Assembly: GCA_002402105.1 (NCBI GenBank)
Contig: NVVD01000002.1
Span: 28,680 to 92,679, forward strand
Length of the DNA: 64,000 bases
Direction: 5' to 3'
Source: Candidatus Cloacimonadota bacterium
Lineage (GTDB): Bacteria > Muiribacteriota > UBA6191
Made by a program: the position numbers and the translations under genes. The notes beneath the pieces were generated by a model. That model made no database searches, was not told the DNA's origin, and saw nothing but the letters and a program-made list of their open reading frames with translations. How positions within the stretch are numbered: the stretch's first letter is position 1; every line of letters starts with the position of its first letter. Positions 42,860 through 50,802 of this stretch are shown here, piece by piece.

Positions 42860-44738
42860 ATTAAGTGAATCAGAACAGTATGACTTATTTTATGAATTAG
42901 CGAAGAGTTTATCCCATCCATCAAGAGAGGTTAGAGTTTCTACAGTTGCTGCTATTTCTCGTATAGCCAATAGAAGATGTACTAATTTATTATTAGATAA
43001 ATTAGATTTAGAAAAAGATATTTTTATTAAAGCTTCTTTAATTAGAATTTTAGGAGAAATTGGTACTCCAAATTTAATTGATGCATTAGAAAAGTATCAA
43101 ATTCATTCAGAACCTAGAATCAGAGCAAATGCTATTGAAAGCATGGTAAAGCTTCAAATTAAAAATAAGGAAGAATTAGTAAAAAGAATTATCCCTTGTG
43201 TACATGATGAAAATAATAGAGTTTCATCAACAGCTTTGAAAGAGCTATTATCTTTAGGAGAAACTCGTTTTGTGCCTTATTTAAAACTATTACTAAAAGG
43301 TACTGATACAAATAGAAAGTCATCAGCTATTTGGGTAGTGGGTGAATTAGGTTTAGTAGAGTTTGTAGAAGATGTTGTTTTTTCTTTATATTCTGAAAAT
43401 TATCAAGTGCATTCTATTGCTGAAAGAGTTCTGATAAAATTTAAGGATAAAGCCTTACCTATATTATTTGAAAATCTTTTTATGGGTGACTCAATGGTAA
43501 AAGTTTATACTTTTTTATTTTTATCTAAGCACTTAGATGAAATAAGTGAAGAGCAAAATGATATTTTATTTAACTTTGTAGAAACAGAAAATGATTTTAT
43601 TGTTTCATTTGTATTAAAAATATTATATAAATTTAAATCAGATAAAGCTTTTAATTTAATGAAATCTTACTTGTTTGCTGAAGATGAAGCCCTAAGAAAA
43701 GTATCAATAGAAGGAATATCAAACTTTGTAGATAGAGATGAAATTGATGCTTTATTGGTAAAAGCTATTCAATCTGAAAAAGAGCCAAGACTTTTGGCTA
43801 GTTTAATTAAGTGTTTAAGTGCCTTTCCTCAACAGATTTCAGAAGATTTATTAAAAGGTTTTTTAGATCATGAGGATGATCGAGTTTGTGCAAATGCTAT
43901 TGAGCTTTTTGGAAATAAAGGTGATGAAAAACTGTTATCCCTCATTACTCCACATGTAAAAAGTTCTAATAACAGGATTATGGCTAATGCTGCTATCGCT
44001 TGTTTTAGATTAGGCGAGAAAAAAGTATTGGGTCATTTAAAAGAAGCTTTAGTTTCATCAAATGTAAAGATGAGAGCTTCTGCTGCTTTTGCACTAGGAG
44101 AAATAGGTTCATCAGATGTAGTAGAAATTCTTATTGAGCGTTTATTAAAAGATGTTCAATCTGTAAGAAAACATATTATAAATGGTCTATTACAACAAGA
44201 TAAGGGTATTTATCAAAAGTTAATTGATATATTAAAAGAATCAAACTCGATGCAATCAAGAGAAGTATTAGCTGAAATATCTCATAAAGTTAAGACACCT
44301 CAAGAGCAAATACAAAAGTTACTTGAATACTATAGTGATGAAGTTACTGCATTTGAAATTCCAGAAAAAATGTCAGATCAAGAAATTGATGAAGTAATGG
44401 AGTTATTATTTTGTAATGATCAAAAATTAAAAACTTATGGCATCTATATTATGGGTGAGAAAAAGGTTTATAAAAGCGTTTCTAGGTTAATTTGTTTGCT
44501 GTATGAAAGAAATGATGACGTAGTTGGAGAGACTCTTTTGGCTCTTGAAAAATTAAATAAAGAAGAAACTTTAGTTTTTTTAAGAGATGTTTATCCTTGG
44601 ATGAACAATGAGAATATAGATTTATGTGCAAAGGTAATGCAACACTTTGCCAAAGGAAAATTAGACGACTCTTATTTTACAGGTCGTTTGAAAGAAAAAC
44701 ATTTAATTTGCTTAGAAACTTATAAAGTGGGTAAATAA
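42849..44738 (+). CDS. HEAT-repeat protein
   Basis: 629 aa of alpha-helical repeats of about 30 residues, PBS-lyase/HEAT type (SHPSREVRVSTVAAISRIANRRC; SSNVKMRASAAFALGEIGSSDVVEIL read as helix pairs) covering most of the chain. No signal or membrane segment, so a cytosolic binding scaffold. The start is GTG 42849 with GGAGAGG 8 nt upstream; a GTG at 42840 is also in frame but overlaps that ribosome site. It is translationally coupled to the cyclase-like gene and immediately followed by the pilin genes, so it may recruit regulators to the pilus machinery. Confidence 0.75.
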   Translation: MAFELSESEQYDLFYELAKSLSHPSREVRVSTVAAISRIANRRCTNLLLDKLDLEKDIFIKASLIRILGEIGTPNLIDALEKYQIHSEPRIRANAIESMVKLQIKNKEELVKRIIPCVHDENNRVSSTALKELLSLGETRFVPYLKLLLKGTDTNRKSSAIWVVGELGLVEFVEDVVFSLYSENYQVHSIAERVLIKFKDKALPILFENLFMGDSMVKVYTFLFLSKHLDEISEEQNDILFNFVETENDFIVSFVLKILYKFKSDKAFNLMKSYLFAEDEALRKVSIEGISNFVDRDEIDALLVKAIQSEKEPRLLASLIKCLSAFPQQISEDLLKGFLDHEDDRVCANAIELFGNKGDEKLLSLITPHVKSSNNRIMANAAIACFRLGEKKVLGHLKEALVSSNVKMRASAAFALGEIGSSDVVEILIERLLKDVQSVRKHIINGLLQQDKGIYQKLIDILKESNSMQSREVLAEISHKVKTPQEQIQKLLEYYSDEVTAFEIPEKMSDQEIDEVMELLFCNDQKLKTYGIYIMGEKKVYKSVSRLICLLYERNDDVVGETLLALEKLNKEETLVFLRDVYPWMNNENIDLCAKVMQHFAKGKLDDSYFTGRLKEKHLICLETYKVGK

Positions 44739-45791
44739 TTGAATGATTTATTTCTTCAAATATTAGAAATTCGCAGTAATTTATCTTTGTTGCCAACAGA
44801 GGTAATAGCTTTTGTAATAGCTTTATTGGCTGGTATGTCTGGTTCTTTTATTAATATGGCAGTTTGGAGAGTTCCTAGAAAAGAGTCAATTGTTTTTCCA
44901 AGGTCTCATTGTCCTGTTTGTAATCATGTACTTGGGCTAAGTGATTTGATACCCGTTTTGAGTTATATTTTCTTAAGAGGAAAATGCCAATATTGCAAAA
45001 CTCCTTATGGCCCAAGATATATGTATATCGAGTTAATACTAGTATCGATTGCTTTAATTTTATATTTTTCTTTGGGTTTATCTATATATTCTCTTTCTAT
45101 TTTTGTGATAATATCTATTAGTACTTTTTTAATTGGAATAAAAAATTCAAAAAAATTGGATCAAAATATTATTAGTTTAAGTGAAAATACTAAAGGTTTT
45201 ACTTTTTTAGAAGTAATGATGACAATGGTTATTGTTGGGGTGATTATTATTCCATTTGGTAATTTATTTATTAGTTCGTACGGGAGAGTAATTAAGAATA
45301 AAAACTATTTAATCGCCTATAATTTAGCAGAAGAAAAAATGGAAGAACTACTCTTAGTCGACTTTTCAAAACTTAAATCAGATTTTGAGCTTTATGCTCA
45401 TACTGCTGAAAATAAAGATTCTATTTTTGCTGATGAGCACAATGGTATTTATCAAAAAATGAAAGAAGACGAAGCTTTTTTTGAAAAAAACTTTTCTGAC
45501 ATATATACAAAAAAAATTCAACTACCAGTAACTATTATGAAATATTTTAAGAAAAGGTATAAGTTTTATTTTGAAAGAAGCTACGAACTTTACCCAAAGG
45601 GATACGAAAACTTTAAGCGAACGGTTAAAATTACCCCAGTGTATATTGAGCATAATAAAAAATTTAGAAAAGAGTATTTACAAAAACTAGATAAAGAGAT
45701 TACAAATCTTTTAAAAATGACAGTAACTGTTTGGATAAAAACAAAATCATTTGAAAGAAAAATAGTTTTATCAAGGTATAGAAAGCGTTGA
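44739..45791 (+). CDS. Prepilin-peptidase Cys4 domain fused to a type IV prepilin-like protein
   Basis: 350 aa in one uninterrupted frame. Residues 20-135 are the N-terminal DiS_P_DiS part of a PilD/GspO-type peptidase: GSFINMAVWRVP, SHCPVC (Cys58, 61), IPVLSYIFLRGKCQYC (Cys83, 86), YIELI, then two membrane helices. The catalytic Asp-bearing half is absent. Instead, residues 151-178 are a prepilin start: TKG-FTFLEVMMTMVIVG, with cleavage expected after Gly153 and Glu at +5, followed by a pilin-like body to 350. The prepilin leader is therefore about 150 residues of membrane domain instead of 6-30. The TTG start directly abuts the HEAT gene stop. A second prepilin follows after 1 nt. Confidence 0.8.
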   Translation: MNDLFLQILEIRSNLSLLPTEVIAFVIALLAGMSGSFINMAVWRVPRKESIVFPRSHCPVCNHVLGLSDLIPVLSYIFLRGKCQYCKTPYGPRYMYIELILVSIALILYFSLGLSIYSLSIFVIISISTFLIGIKNSKKLDQNIISLSENTKGFTFLEVMMTMVIVGVIIIPFGNLFISSYGRVIKNKNYLIAYNLAEEKMEELLLVDFSKLKSDFELYAHTAENKDSIFADEHNGIYQKMKEDEAFFEKNFSDIYTKKIQLPVTIMKYFKKRYKFYFERSYELYPKGYENFKRTVKITPVYIEHNKKFRKEYLQKLDKEITNLLKMTVTVWIKTKSFERKIVLSRYRKR

Positions 45792-45792
45792 T

Positions 45793-46401
45793 ATGAAACT
45801 ACTAAAATCTAAGGCTTTTACTTTATTAGAAACCATGATGGTGGCTTCTATTATGATTATGGTTTCTGGTATGATTTATACTTTTCATATCAATCTAGTA
45901 AGAACATATTATCGTGGTTCTGAGATGTTACTAGATGTGCAAGAAGCGCAAACAATTTTAGAAGTAATGACAAAAGAACTTCGTAGTGCTTCTGTATTAG
46001 TGAAGCTAACACCAGATTATTTAGAGTTTTTAAGGTTTTATGATGCTGATTTATTACAAGAAAATGATCCTGTTAAAGATCTCAACAGAATCCAGGTGAA
46101 AAAAATAGCTTACAGAATTAGAAAAGATGATGAAGACTTTTATATTGTTGAAAGACAAGAAGGTTCATCAGCCTTTTTACCACTATCTGGAGGGCTACGC
46201 TCTAAAGTGTTAAATCCTAATGTATTTAAAGGCTGGAAAAAAACAAGAAAAGGTTACTTTGTTTTTGATCCTAATCGTTCAGGGCCCGATAGAGTTCCAT
46301 TGATTCAAATCACTCTTGCCTTACAAAAAGAAAAAAATCCAATAACTTTGATTAAAAAAGTTTTTTTGCCTGTGCCTTATGGGGCGACTCCTAAATTATA
46401 A
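45793..46401 (+). CDS. Type IV prepilin-like protein (PulJ/ComGF type)
   Basis: 202 aa. A short leader MKLLKSKA is followed by FTLLETMMVASIMIMVSGM. The peptidase site is after Ala8 rather than the more common Gly (Ala is tolerated), with Glu at +5 and a single hydrophobic helix. The body (AQTILEVMTKELRSASVL, then beta-rich sequence with PDRVPLIQITLALQKE) is typical of minor pseudopilins such as PulJ/GspJ. It lies between the fusion prepilin and the PilB/GspE ATPase gene. Confidence 0.8.
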   Translation: MKLLKSKAFTLLETMMVASIMIMVSGMIYTFHINLVRTYYRGSEMLLDVQEAQTILEVMTKELRSASVLVKLTPDYLEFLRFYDADLLQENDPVKDLNRIQVKKIAYRIRKDDEDFYIVERQEGSSAFLPLSGGLRSKVLNPNVFKGWKKTRKGYFVFDPNRSGPDRVPLIQITLALQKEKNPITLIKKVFLPVPYGATPKL

Positions 46402-46441
46402 TAATTTTTTAAAGGTTTTTAACTCTTATAGACCCTTTCTT

Positions 46442-46459
46442 CATACAAAAAAATGTATG
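46442..46459 (+). promoter_or_regulatory. Short inverted repeat upstream of pilB
   Basis: CATACA (46442-46447) and TGTATG (46454-46459) around six As. It may be an RNA hairpin or a binding site related to the larger palindrome at 46553-46578, whose arms also contain TGTAT/ATACA. Confidence 0.3.
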
Positions 46460-46547
46460 TGCTTATCATTTTGTTTAGGCTTCAAAATATATCAATTTTC
46501 AAATAAATAGTCTTATTAAAGGCATATCTTATAACTCCGAAGACTAA

Positions 46548-46578
46548 TTGACATGTATAAATTAATTAATTTATACAT
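46548..46578 (+). promoter_or_regulatory. pilB promoter overlapped by a perfect 26-bp palindrome
   Basis: TTGACA (46548-46553), 18-nt spacer and TATACA (46572-46577). The spacer and -10 coincide with a perfect palindrome at 46553-46578 made of ATGTATAAATTAA followed by its exact reverse complement. This is a good operator position for a dimeric regulator, although an AT-rich palindrome of this length could also form a cruciform. Confidence 0.55.
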
Positions 46579-46613
46579 AAACTTTAATTTAGTTTATTTG
46601 GAGAAGTGTAATC

Positions 46614-48317
46614 ATGGCTGAAGCCGTTGATAAGTCAAAAATGAGAATTGGTGATGTGCTCGAATATAGAGGGTATGTTACTAAAGTTCAGATGGATGCT
46701 GCATTTAAGAAGCAAAAAGAAACAGGTCTTCGACTAGGAGAACAGTTAATTGCTTCTGGAGTGGTTTCTGAAGAAATCATGCTTGAATGTCTATGTTGGC
46801 AAAAAGATGTTGCTATGATGTCGGTTGTAGGTTTAGAGATTTCGCCAACTGCATATGGTATGTTGAGTGAAGATTACATCGAGCAAAACCTAGTTTTACC
46901 TATTGATATAAAAGGTAAAATAATTACTGTGGTACATAGTGACCCATTAAACTTGAGTTTTATTGCTGATGAAGTTGGTCATAAAACAAATTGTAAAGTA
47001 GAGATGTTTGCAGCTACAGAAGGTGGCATTAGAAAATGTATTGAAGAGTATCGAGAAAAAATGAGAGAGTTTCAACCTCTTATTGATGCTTTAGATGGTG
47101 AGTCTCCCGATAAACCAAATCCAATGACTGATTTAGTTTATGATCTTGATGATGCTGCTACTCCAATGATTTCTTTTTGTAATATGATTTTAAAGACTGG
47201 TATGCAAAAAGGTGCCACAGATATTTTTATTGAATTTCATGCAGATCAATTACAAATACGCTATAAGTTAGATGGTGAGGTACAAGAGCTATTAAAATTT
47301 CCATCTCTTTTTGATAAACATAAAGAAAAAGTAGTTGCTAGATTAAAAACTATGGCAAATATGGATATTTCGGAGAAACGTGTACCTCAAGATAGTAAGT
47401 TTAAAGCTGTTTATTTAAAGAAGTCGATGGATTGTAGAATCAGTACTTTACCAACTGTAGAAGGAGAAAGAGTTGTTTTGAGACTTTTACAAAAAGACCG
47501 TCTCAATGTGACTTTATCTAATGCTGGTTTTTCTAATTATTCTTTTAAAGTAATGACACAGCTTTTGGCAAAACCTTATGGACTACTTTTAGTAACAGGC
47601 CCAACGGGCTCTGGTAAAACTACAACTTTGTATGCATCATTGGCTCATGTTTGGACTCCTAAAAAATCTGTTGTTACTGTAGAAGACCCCGTTGAATATG
47701 AGATATTAAACTATGCACAGGTTCAAGTAAACACTGATGTTGGTTTAGGTTTTGCTGAAAGTTTAAGGGCAATTTTAAGACAGGCTCCAGATATTATTTT
47801 AGTGGGTGAAATTAGAGATGGTGAAACAGCAAAAATAGCCTGTGAAGCTGCTATGACTGGTCATATGGTCTTATCTACACTTCATGCGAATACTGCTGCT
47901 AGTTCTGTTATGCGTTTAACAGAAATTGGTGTAGACCATTATTTAATGTCATCTGTTTTAATAGGGGCTCTTTCACAAAGATTAGTAAGAAAACTTTGTG
48001 TTCGATGTAGAAAAAAGGTTCCTTTGGTAAAAGAGATTCAATTATTTGCAAATAGATATAAGCTTAAGTCGCAGTTTGTATATGATAGTAAAGGCTGTGA
48101 GTATTGCCGAGGTAGTGGTTATGTCGGTCGTTTAGGTATTCATGAGGTTTTAGTAAATACTCCTGAGGTTGGAGATGCTATTACTAGAAAAGTGCCTCCT
48201 ATGGACCTAGAAGCAGTAGCAAGAAAAAAGGGATTTATCTCTTTAAAAGATGATGCATATTTAAAAGTATTACAAGGTTTAACAGATTTAAAACAGGTAT
48301 TAAAAGCCGCAGGTTAA
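46614..48317 (+). CDS. pilB: Type IV pilus / type II secretion assembly ATPase (PilB/GspE)
   Basis: 567 aa secretion ATPase that powers pilus or pseudopilus extension. The N-terminal MshEN-type domain spans about 10-80 (IGDVLEYRGYVTKVQMDAAFKKQK). The ATPase core has GPTGSGKTTTLYA (Walker A, about 329), the Asp-box VVTVEDPVEYE, ILVGEIRDGETAKIACEAAMTGHMV and STLHANTAASSV with the His box. A tetra-Cys zinc site is present (CVRC, then CEYC), as in PilB/GspE. No pilC/gspF, pilT, pilM-Q or complete pilD lies in the window, so other components are elsewhere. It is followed 12 nt later by an outer-membrane protein gene. Confidence 0.9.
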   Translation: MAEAVDKSKMRIGDVLEYRGYVTKVQMDAAFKKQKETGLRLGEQLIASGVVSEEIMLECLCWQKDVAMMSVVGLEISPTAYGMLSEDYIEQNLVLPIDIKGKIITVVHSDPLNLSFIADEVGHKTNCKVEMFAATEGGIRKCIEEYREKMREFQPLIDALDGESPDKPNPMTDLVYDLDDAATPMISFCNMILKTGMQKGATDIFIEFHADQLQIRYKLDGEVQELLKFPSLFDKHKEKVVARLKTMANMDISEKRVPQDSKFKAVYLKKSMDCRISTLPTVEGERVVLRLLQKDRLNVTLSNAGFSNYSFKVMTQLLAKPYGLLLVTGPTGSGKTTTLYASLAHVWTPKKSVVTVEDPVEYEILNYAQVQVNTDVGLGFAESLRAILRQAPDIILVGEIRDGETAKIACEAAMTGHMVLSTLHANTAASSVMRLTEIGVDHYLMSSVLIGALSQRLVRKLCVRCRKKVPLVKEIQLFANRYKLKSQFVYDSKGCEYCRGSGYVGRLGIHEVLVNTPEVGDAITRKVPPMDLEAVARKKGFISLKDDAYLKVLQGLTDLKQVLKAAG

Positions 48318-48329
48318 AGGAGAGGGATT

Positions 48330-49784
48330 ATGAGATTCCGTTTAAATACAATGGCTATTTTATTGGCCCTAAGTCCAGGAATGTACACAACTTGGTCATC
48401 AAGTTCATTAGAAGAGGGTTTATCAGATAGACTGTTTGAAAAACATGTAAAATCGGATAAGCAAAGAATAGTAAGGCATAGCAAAGTTGATTTAGAAAAC
48501 TCTCCATTTGTTGTTAGTGATCAGATGAGGGGTGTTCGTACTCCTAAAATGATGCGAAGAACAATGCGAGGTGAAGTATCCCAATACCATACTGATTTTT
48601 ATGCAAAGCCAGTAGAAATTGGAGATGAAGTTTCTATTATGAGAACTAGTATGACTAGAAATCTTAGCATTAAAACGTCTTATGATAAAAAGGGTAATAT
48701 AGTTGCTATTCATGCTTGGAAAAGAGATTCAGGTCAGGCTTTACAAATGAGCTTAGATGTTTTGGCAGAGCCTATAGTAAAAGATGAAATTGAATCATCT
48801 GTAGCTAAACTAAGAATTGTTTATAATGCTTATGGAGAAGTAATTTCAAAAGCTGCGTGGAATAAGATTACTGGTGAAAAGATTGCCGTACCTGCTTCTG
48901 TGCCGTTTACTAATTATGTAAATGAAGATAAGTACTGGGCTCATGTTGAAAGACAAAAACTTTTTGATAGAAATTATGAAGATCTTTATGTAGATAGGGG
49001 TCATGTAGCAACAAGGCGTATGAAAAAGATTGTTCGACATGATAATCCTTTTGGAGTGCCAGAAGAGGTTGTAGTCTATGAAGAACGACCAATTATTGAG
49101 AGACACTATGAAGATGCTCATTATAGAGCAGATGCAAAAGTAGGAGTATTTAGTGCGACCATGAGTGGTGGGGCTTCTTCAAAAACAGGTAAAGCAACTT
49201 TTAAAGATTCTAGTGCAACTCACTTTGAGGTATCAGTTGATGCAGATATATTTGGTCAGCCAATAGAGGTTGGATATACTAATATGAGTAATAAAAGTAC
49301 TCTTTCAAGTGCTACTGGCTTTACTTTTGACAATAAGGCATATCTAGCAGGTTCATCTATTAACACTGACTTGTCTCAATTTGACTTTACTCTTAGAAGA
49401 GAGTTTAGAAGAAGTGAAGAAGGTGACTTTGGTATTAACTGGTTGTTTTCAATAAAGTACTTAGACATGGATTTAAGCATTGCTAATGCAGCAACAAAAT
49501 CAAGAATAAAAGGTCAAGCTATTTTACCTCAAATTGGTATTGAAGTTGTCAAAAATATGACAGATCATATTGACTTACATGGTTATGCTAAATACTTTTC
49601 TTTATCAGACACTACTTTATCAGAAGGGTATTTTGGAGGAAAGTATTACTTTCATCCAGAAAATGTAGATGAATGGAGAGCTAGTCTTGGTTATAAATTT
49701 TATGACTTAACTGCTAAGAATGGTACAGATGAGTTTAACTTAAAGCAATCTGGACTAAAGGTAGCACTAGAGCGTTCCTTCTAA
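48330..49784 (+). CDS. Outer-membrane beta-barrel-like protein
   Basis: 484 aa. A signal peptide (about 1-22) is followed by a soluble region of about 240 residues. The C-terminal part (about 260-484) alternates polar and hydrophobic residues in long strands (HFEVSVDADIFGQPIEVGYTNM; FDFTLRREFRR; WRASLGYKFYDLTA). It ends in LKVALERSF, a terminal Phe beta-signal recognised by BAM. It is transcribed with pilB, suggesting a surface component linked to the pilus or secretion ATPase. The family is not recognised. Confidence 0.68.
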   Translation: MRFRLNTMAILLALSPGMYTTWSSSSLEEGLSDRLFEKHVKSDKQRIVRHSKVDLENSPFVVSDQMRGVRTPKMMRRTMRGEVSQYHTDFYAKPVEIGDEVSIMRTSMTRNLSIKTSYDKKGNIVAIHAWKRDSGQALQMSLDVLAEPIVKDEIESSVAKLRIVYNAYGEVISKAAWNKITGEKIAVPASVPFTNYVNEDKYWAHVERQKLFDRNYEDLYVDRGHVATRRMKKIVRHDNPFGVPEEVVVYEERPIIERHYEDAHYRADAKVGVFSATMSGGASSKTGKATFKDSSATHFEVSVDADIFGQPIEVGYTNMSNKSTLSSATGFTFDNKAYLAGSSINTDLSQFDFTLRREFRRSEEGDFGINWLFSIKYLDMDLSIANAATKSRIKGQAILPQIGIEVVKNMTDHIDLHGYAKYFSLSDTTLSEGYFGGKYYFHPENVDEWRASLGYKFYDLTAKNGTDEFNLKQSGLKVALERSF

Positions 49785-49810
49785 GTTAAAATAAAAAACA
49801 AAATTATATG

Positions 49811-49851
49811 TACCCTGATTTATCTATTGACTAGATGAGTTGGGGTTTTTT
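49811..49851. terminator. Terminator between convergent genes
   Basis: Imperfect hairpin with ACCC (from 49812) pairing with GGGGT (49842-49846) and an inner ATCTA/TAGAT stem, followed by TTTTT on the plus strand. It separates the outer-membrane protein gene from the minus-strand lipoprotein gene. Confidence 0.6.
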
Positions 49852-50755
49852 AATTGTCTTGATTAACATCAGAGAAAGAGAGCTCAGCTTCTAAATCAGT
49901 AGTGCTTTGTTCATCTAAAATTTGATTGTCTGTATTAGAAGTTTCTTTTATAATAGATTTAACTCTATCGTATACTTTTTTATTTTTAGCTAAACCGACA
50001 TGTCCAGTATTTAGTATTTGTATATTTTCTGCTCCTTTAACGCCATATCCACGTAAGCCTCTTTTTTGCCAAAAATTAACAAAGAGATTAACGTGTTCAG
50101 GCTTTTGAAAGTGCATAAACTCACCACTAAAACCGCCATTAGAGCCTGTTCTTGGATCTAAGGTAATTACATTGTTTACTTGGATATCAGAAACTTTAAG
50201 TTTATCTAGCAATTTAAAGGTAGCAATGCCAGCTCCGAAACTATGCCCTATGATTGTAAGTTTTAGGGTTTCTTTCATGACTTTAGACCATTTAGTAATA
50301 CATTCGTGAGCAGCATTAGTGTCAGTCCATCCGTAACCTTTTGTGGCAAAACTATAGTTGAGTTCTTTTTGAATTTTTCTAGTGATATTTCTTTTTACAA
50401 AACCGGCAAATTTAGAGCCAAGTCCTTCAAAAGAAATAACTAAATGACTAACATTTGCTTTTTTTGAGTCGTAAGCTAAAACTTCGCAACTCGCTCTAGG
50501 AGATAAAATTTGTCTATTTGTATTGGGGGTAGATTCGGCTCTAGTTGTTTGCGGGGTAATTACGGGAGCTTTTATATTTTCGTTACTTGTTGGTAGGTTT
50601 GGGACAATAAAAGGAGTTTCTTGATCTTTTGCACTTAGAGTTGGTCTAGGAGACTTAGGGTCAAGACCTTGATTATTATTAGTCTCGCAACCGCAAAGAG
50701 CAAATAGAAAAAAGATTGAAAGGGTTCTTAAAATAGAGTTAAAAAATATTCTCAT
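49850..50755 (-). CDS. Lipase-like alpha/beta-hydrolase lipoprotein
   Basis: 301 aa. A hydrophobic signal ends in a lipobox-like LCGC, predicting lipidation at Cys23. A disordered Pro/Thr/Asn linker (25-85) follows, then an alpha/beta hydrolase core with nucleophile elbow TIIGHSFGAG (Ser about 169), a candidate acid in TLDPRTG and His in LNTGHVGLA. All three triad members are present, so an active esterase or lipase at the membrane surface is plausible. The product lies 47 nt downstream of the LptF/G gene. The substrate is unknown. Confidence 0.7.
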   Translation of the reverse strand: MRIFFNSILRTLSIFFLFALCGCETNNNQGLDPKSPRPTLSAKDQETPFIVPNLPTSNENIKAPVITPQTTRAESTPNTNRQILSPRASCEVLAYDSKKANVSHLVISFEGLGSKFAGFVKRNITRKIQKELNYSFATKGYGWTDTNAAHECITKWSKVMKETLKLTIIGHSFGAGIATFKLLDKLKVSDIQVNNVITLDPRTGSNGGFSGEFMHFQKPEHVNLFVNFWQKRGLRGYGVKGAENIQILNTGHVGLAKNKKVYDRVKSIIKETSNTDNQILDEQSTTDLEAELSFSDVNQDN

Positions 50756-50802
50756 ACAAGTGTATACGATAAAATCAGAAATTTGTTTCAGATCTTATTT
50801 AT

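Noticed and set aside
44739-45791. Frameshift or merged-gene artefact in the peptidase-prepilin fusion
   Set aside because: The frame is continuous, the linker has no stop, and no start codon with a ribosome site lies just before the prepilin part. A base error cannot be fully excluded.
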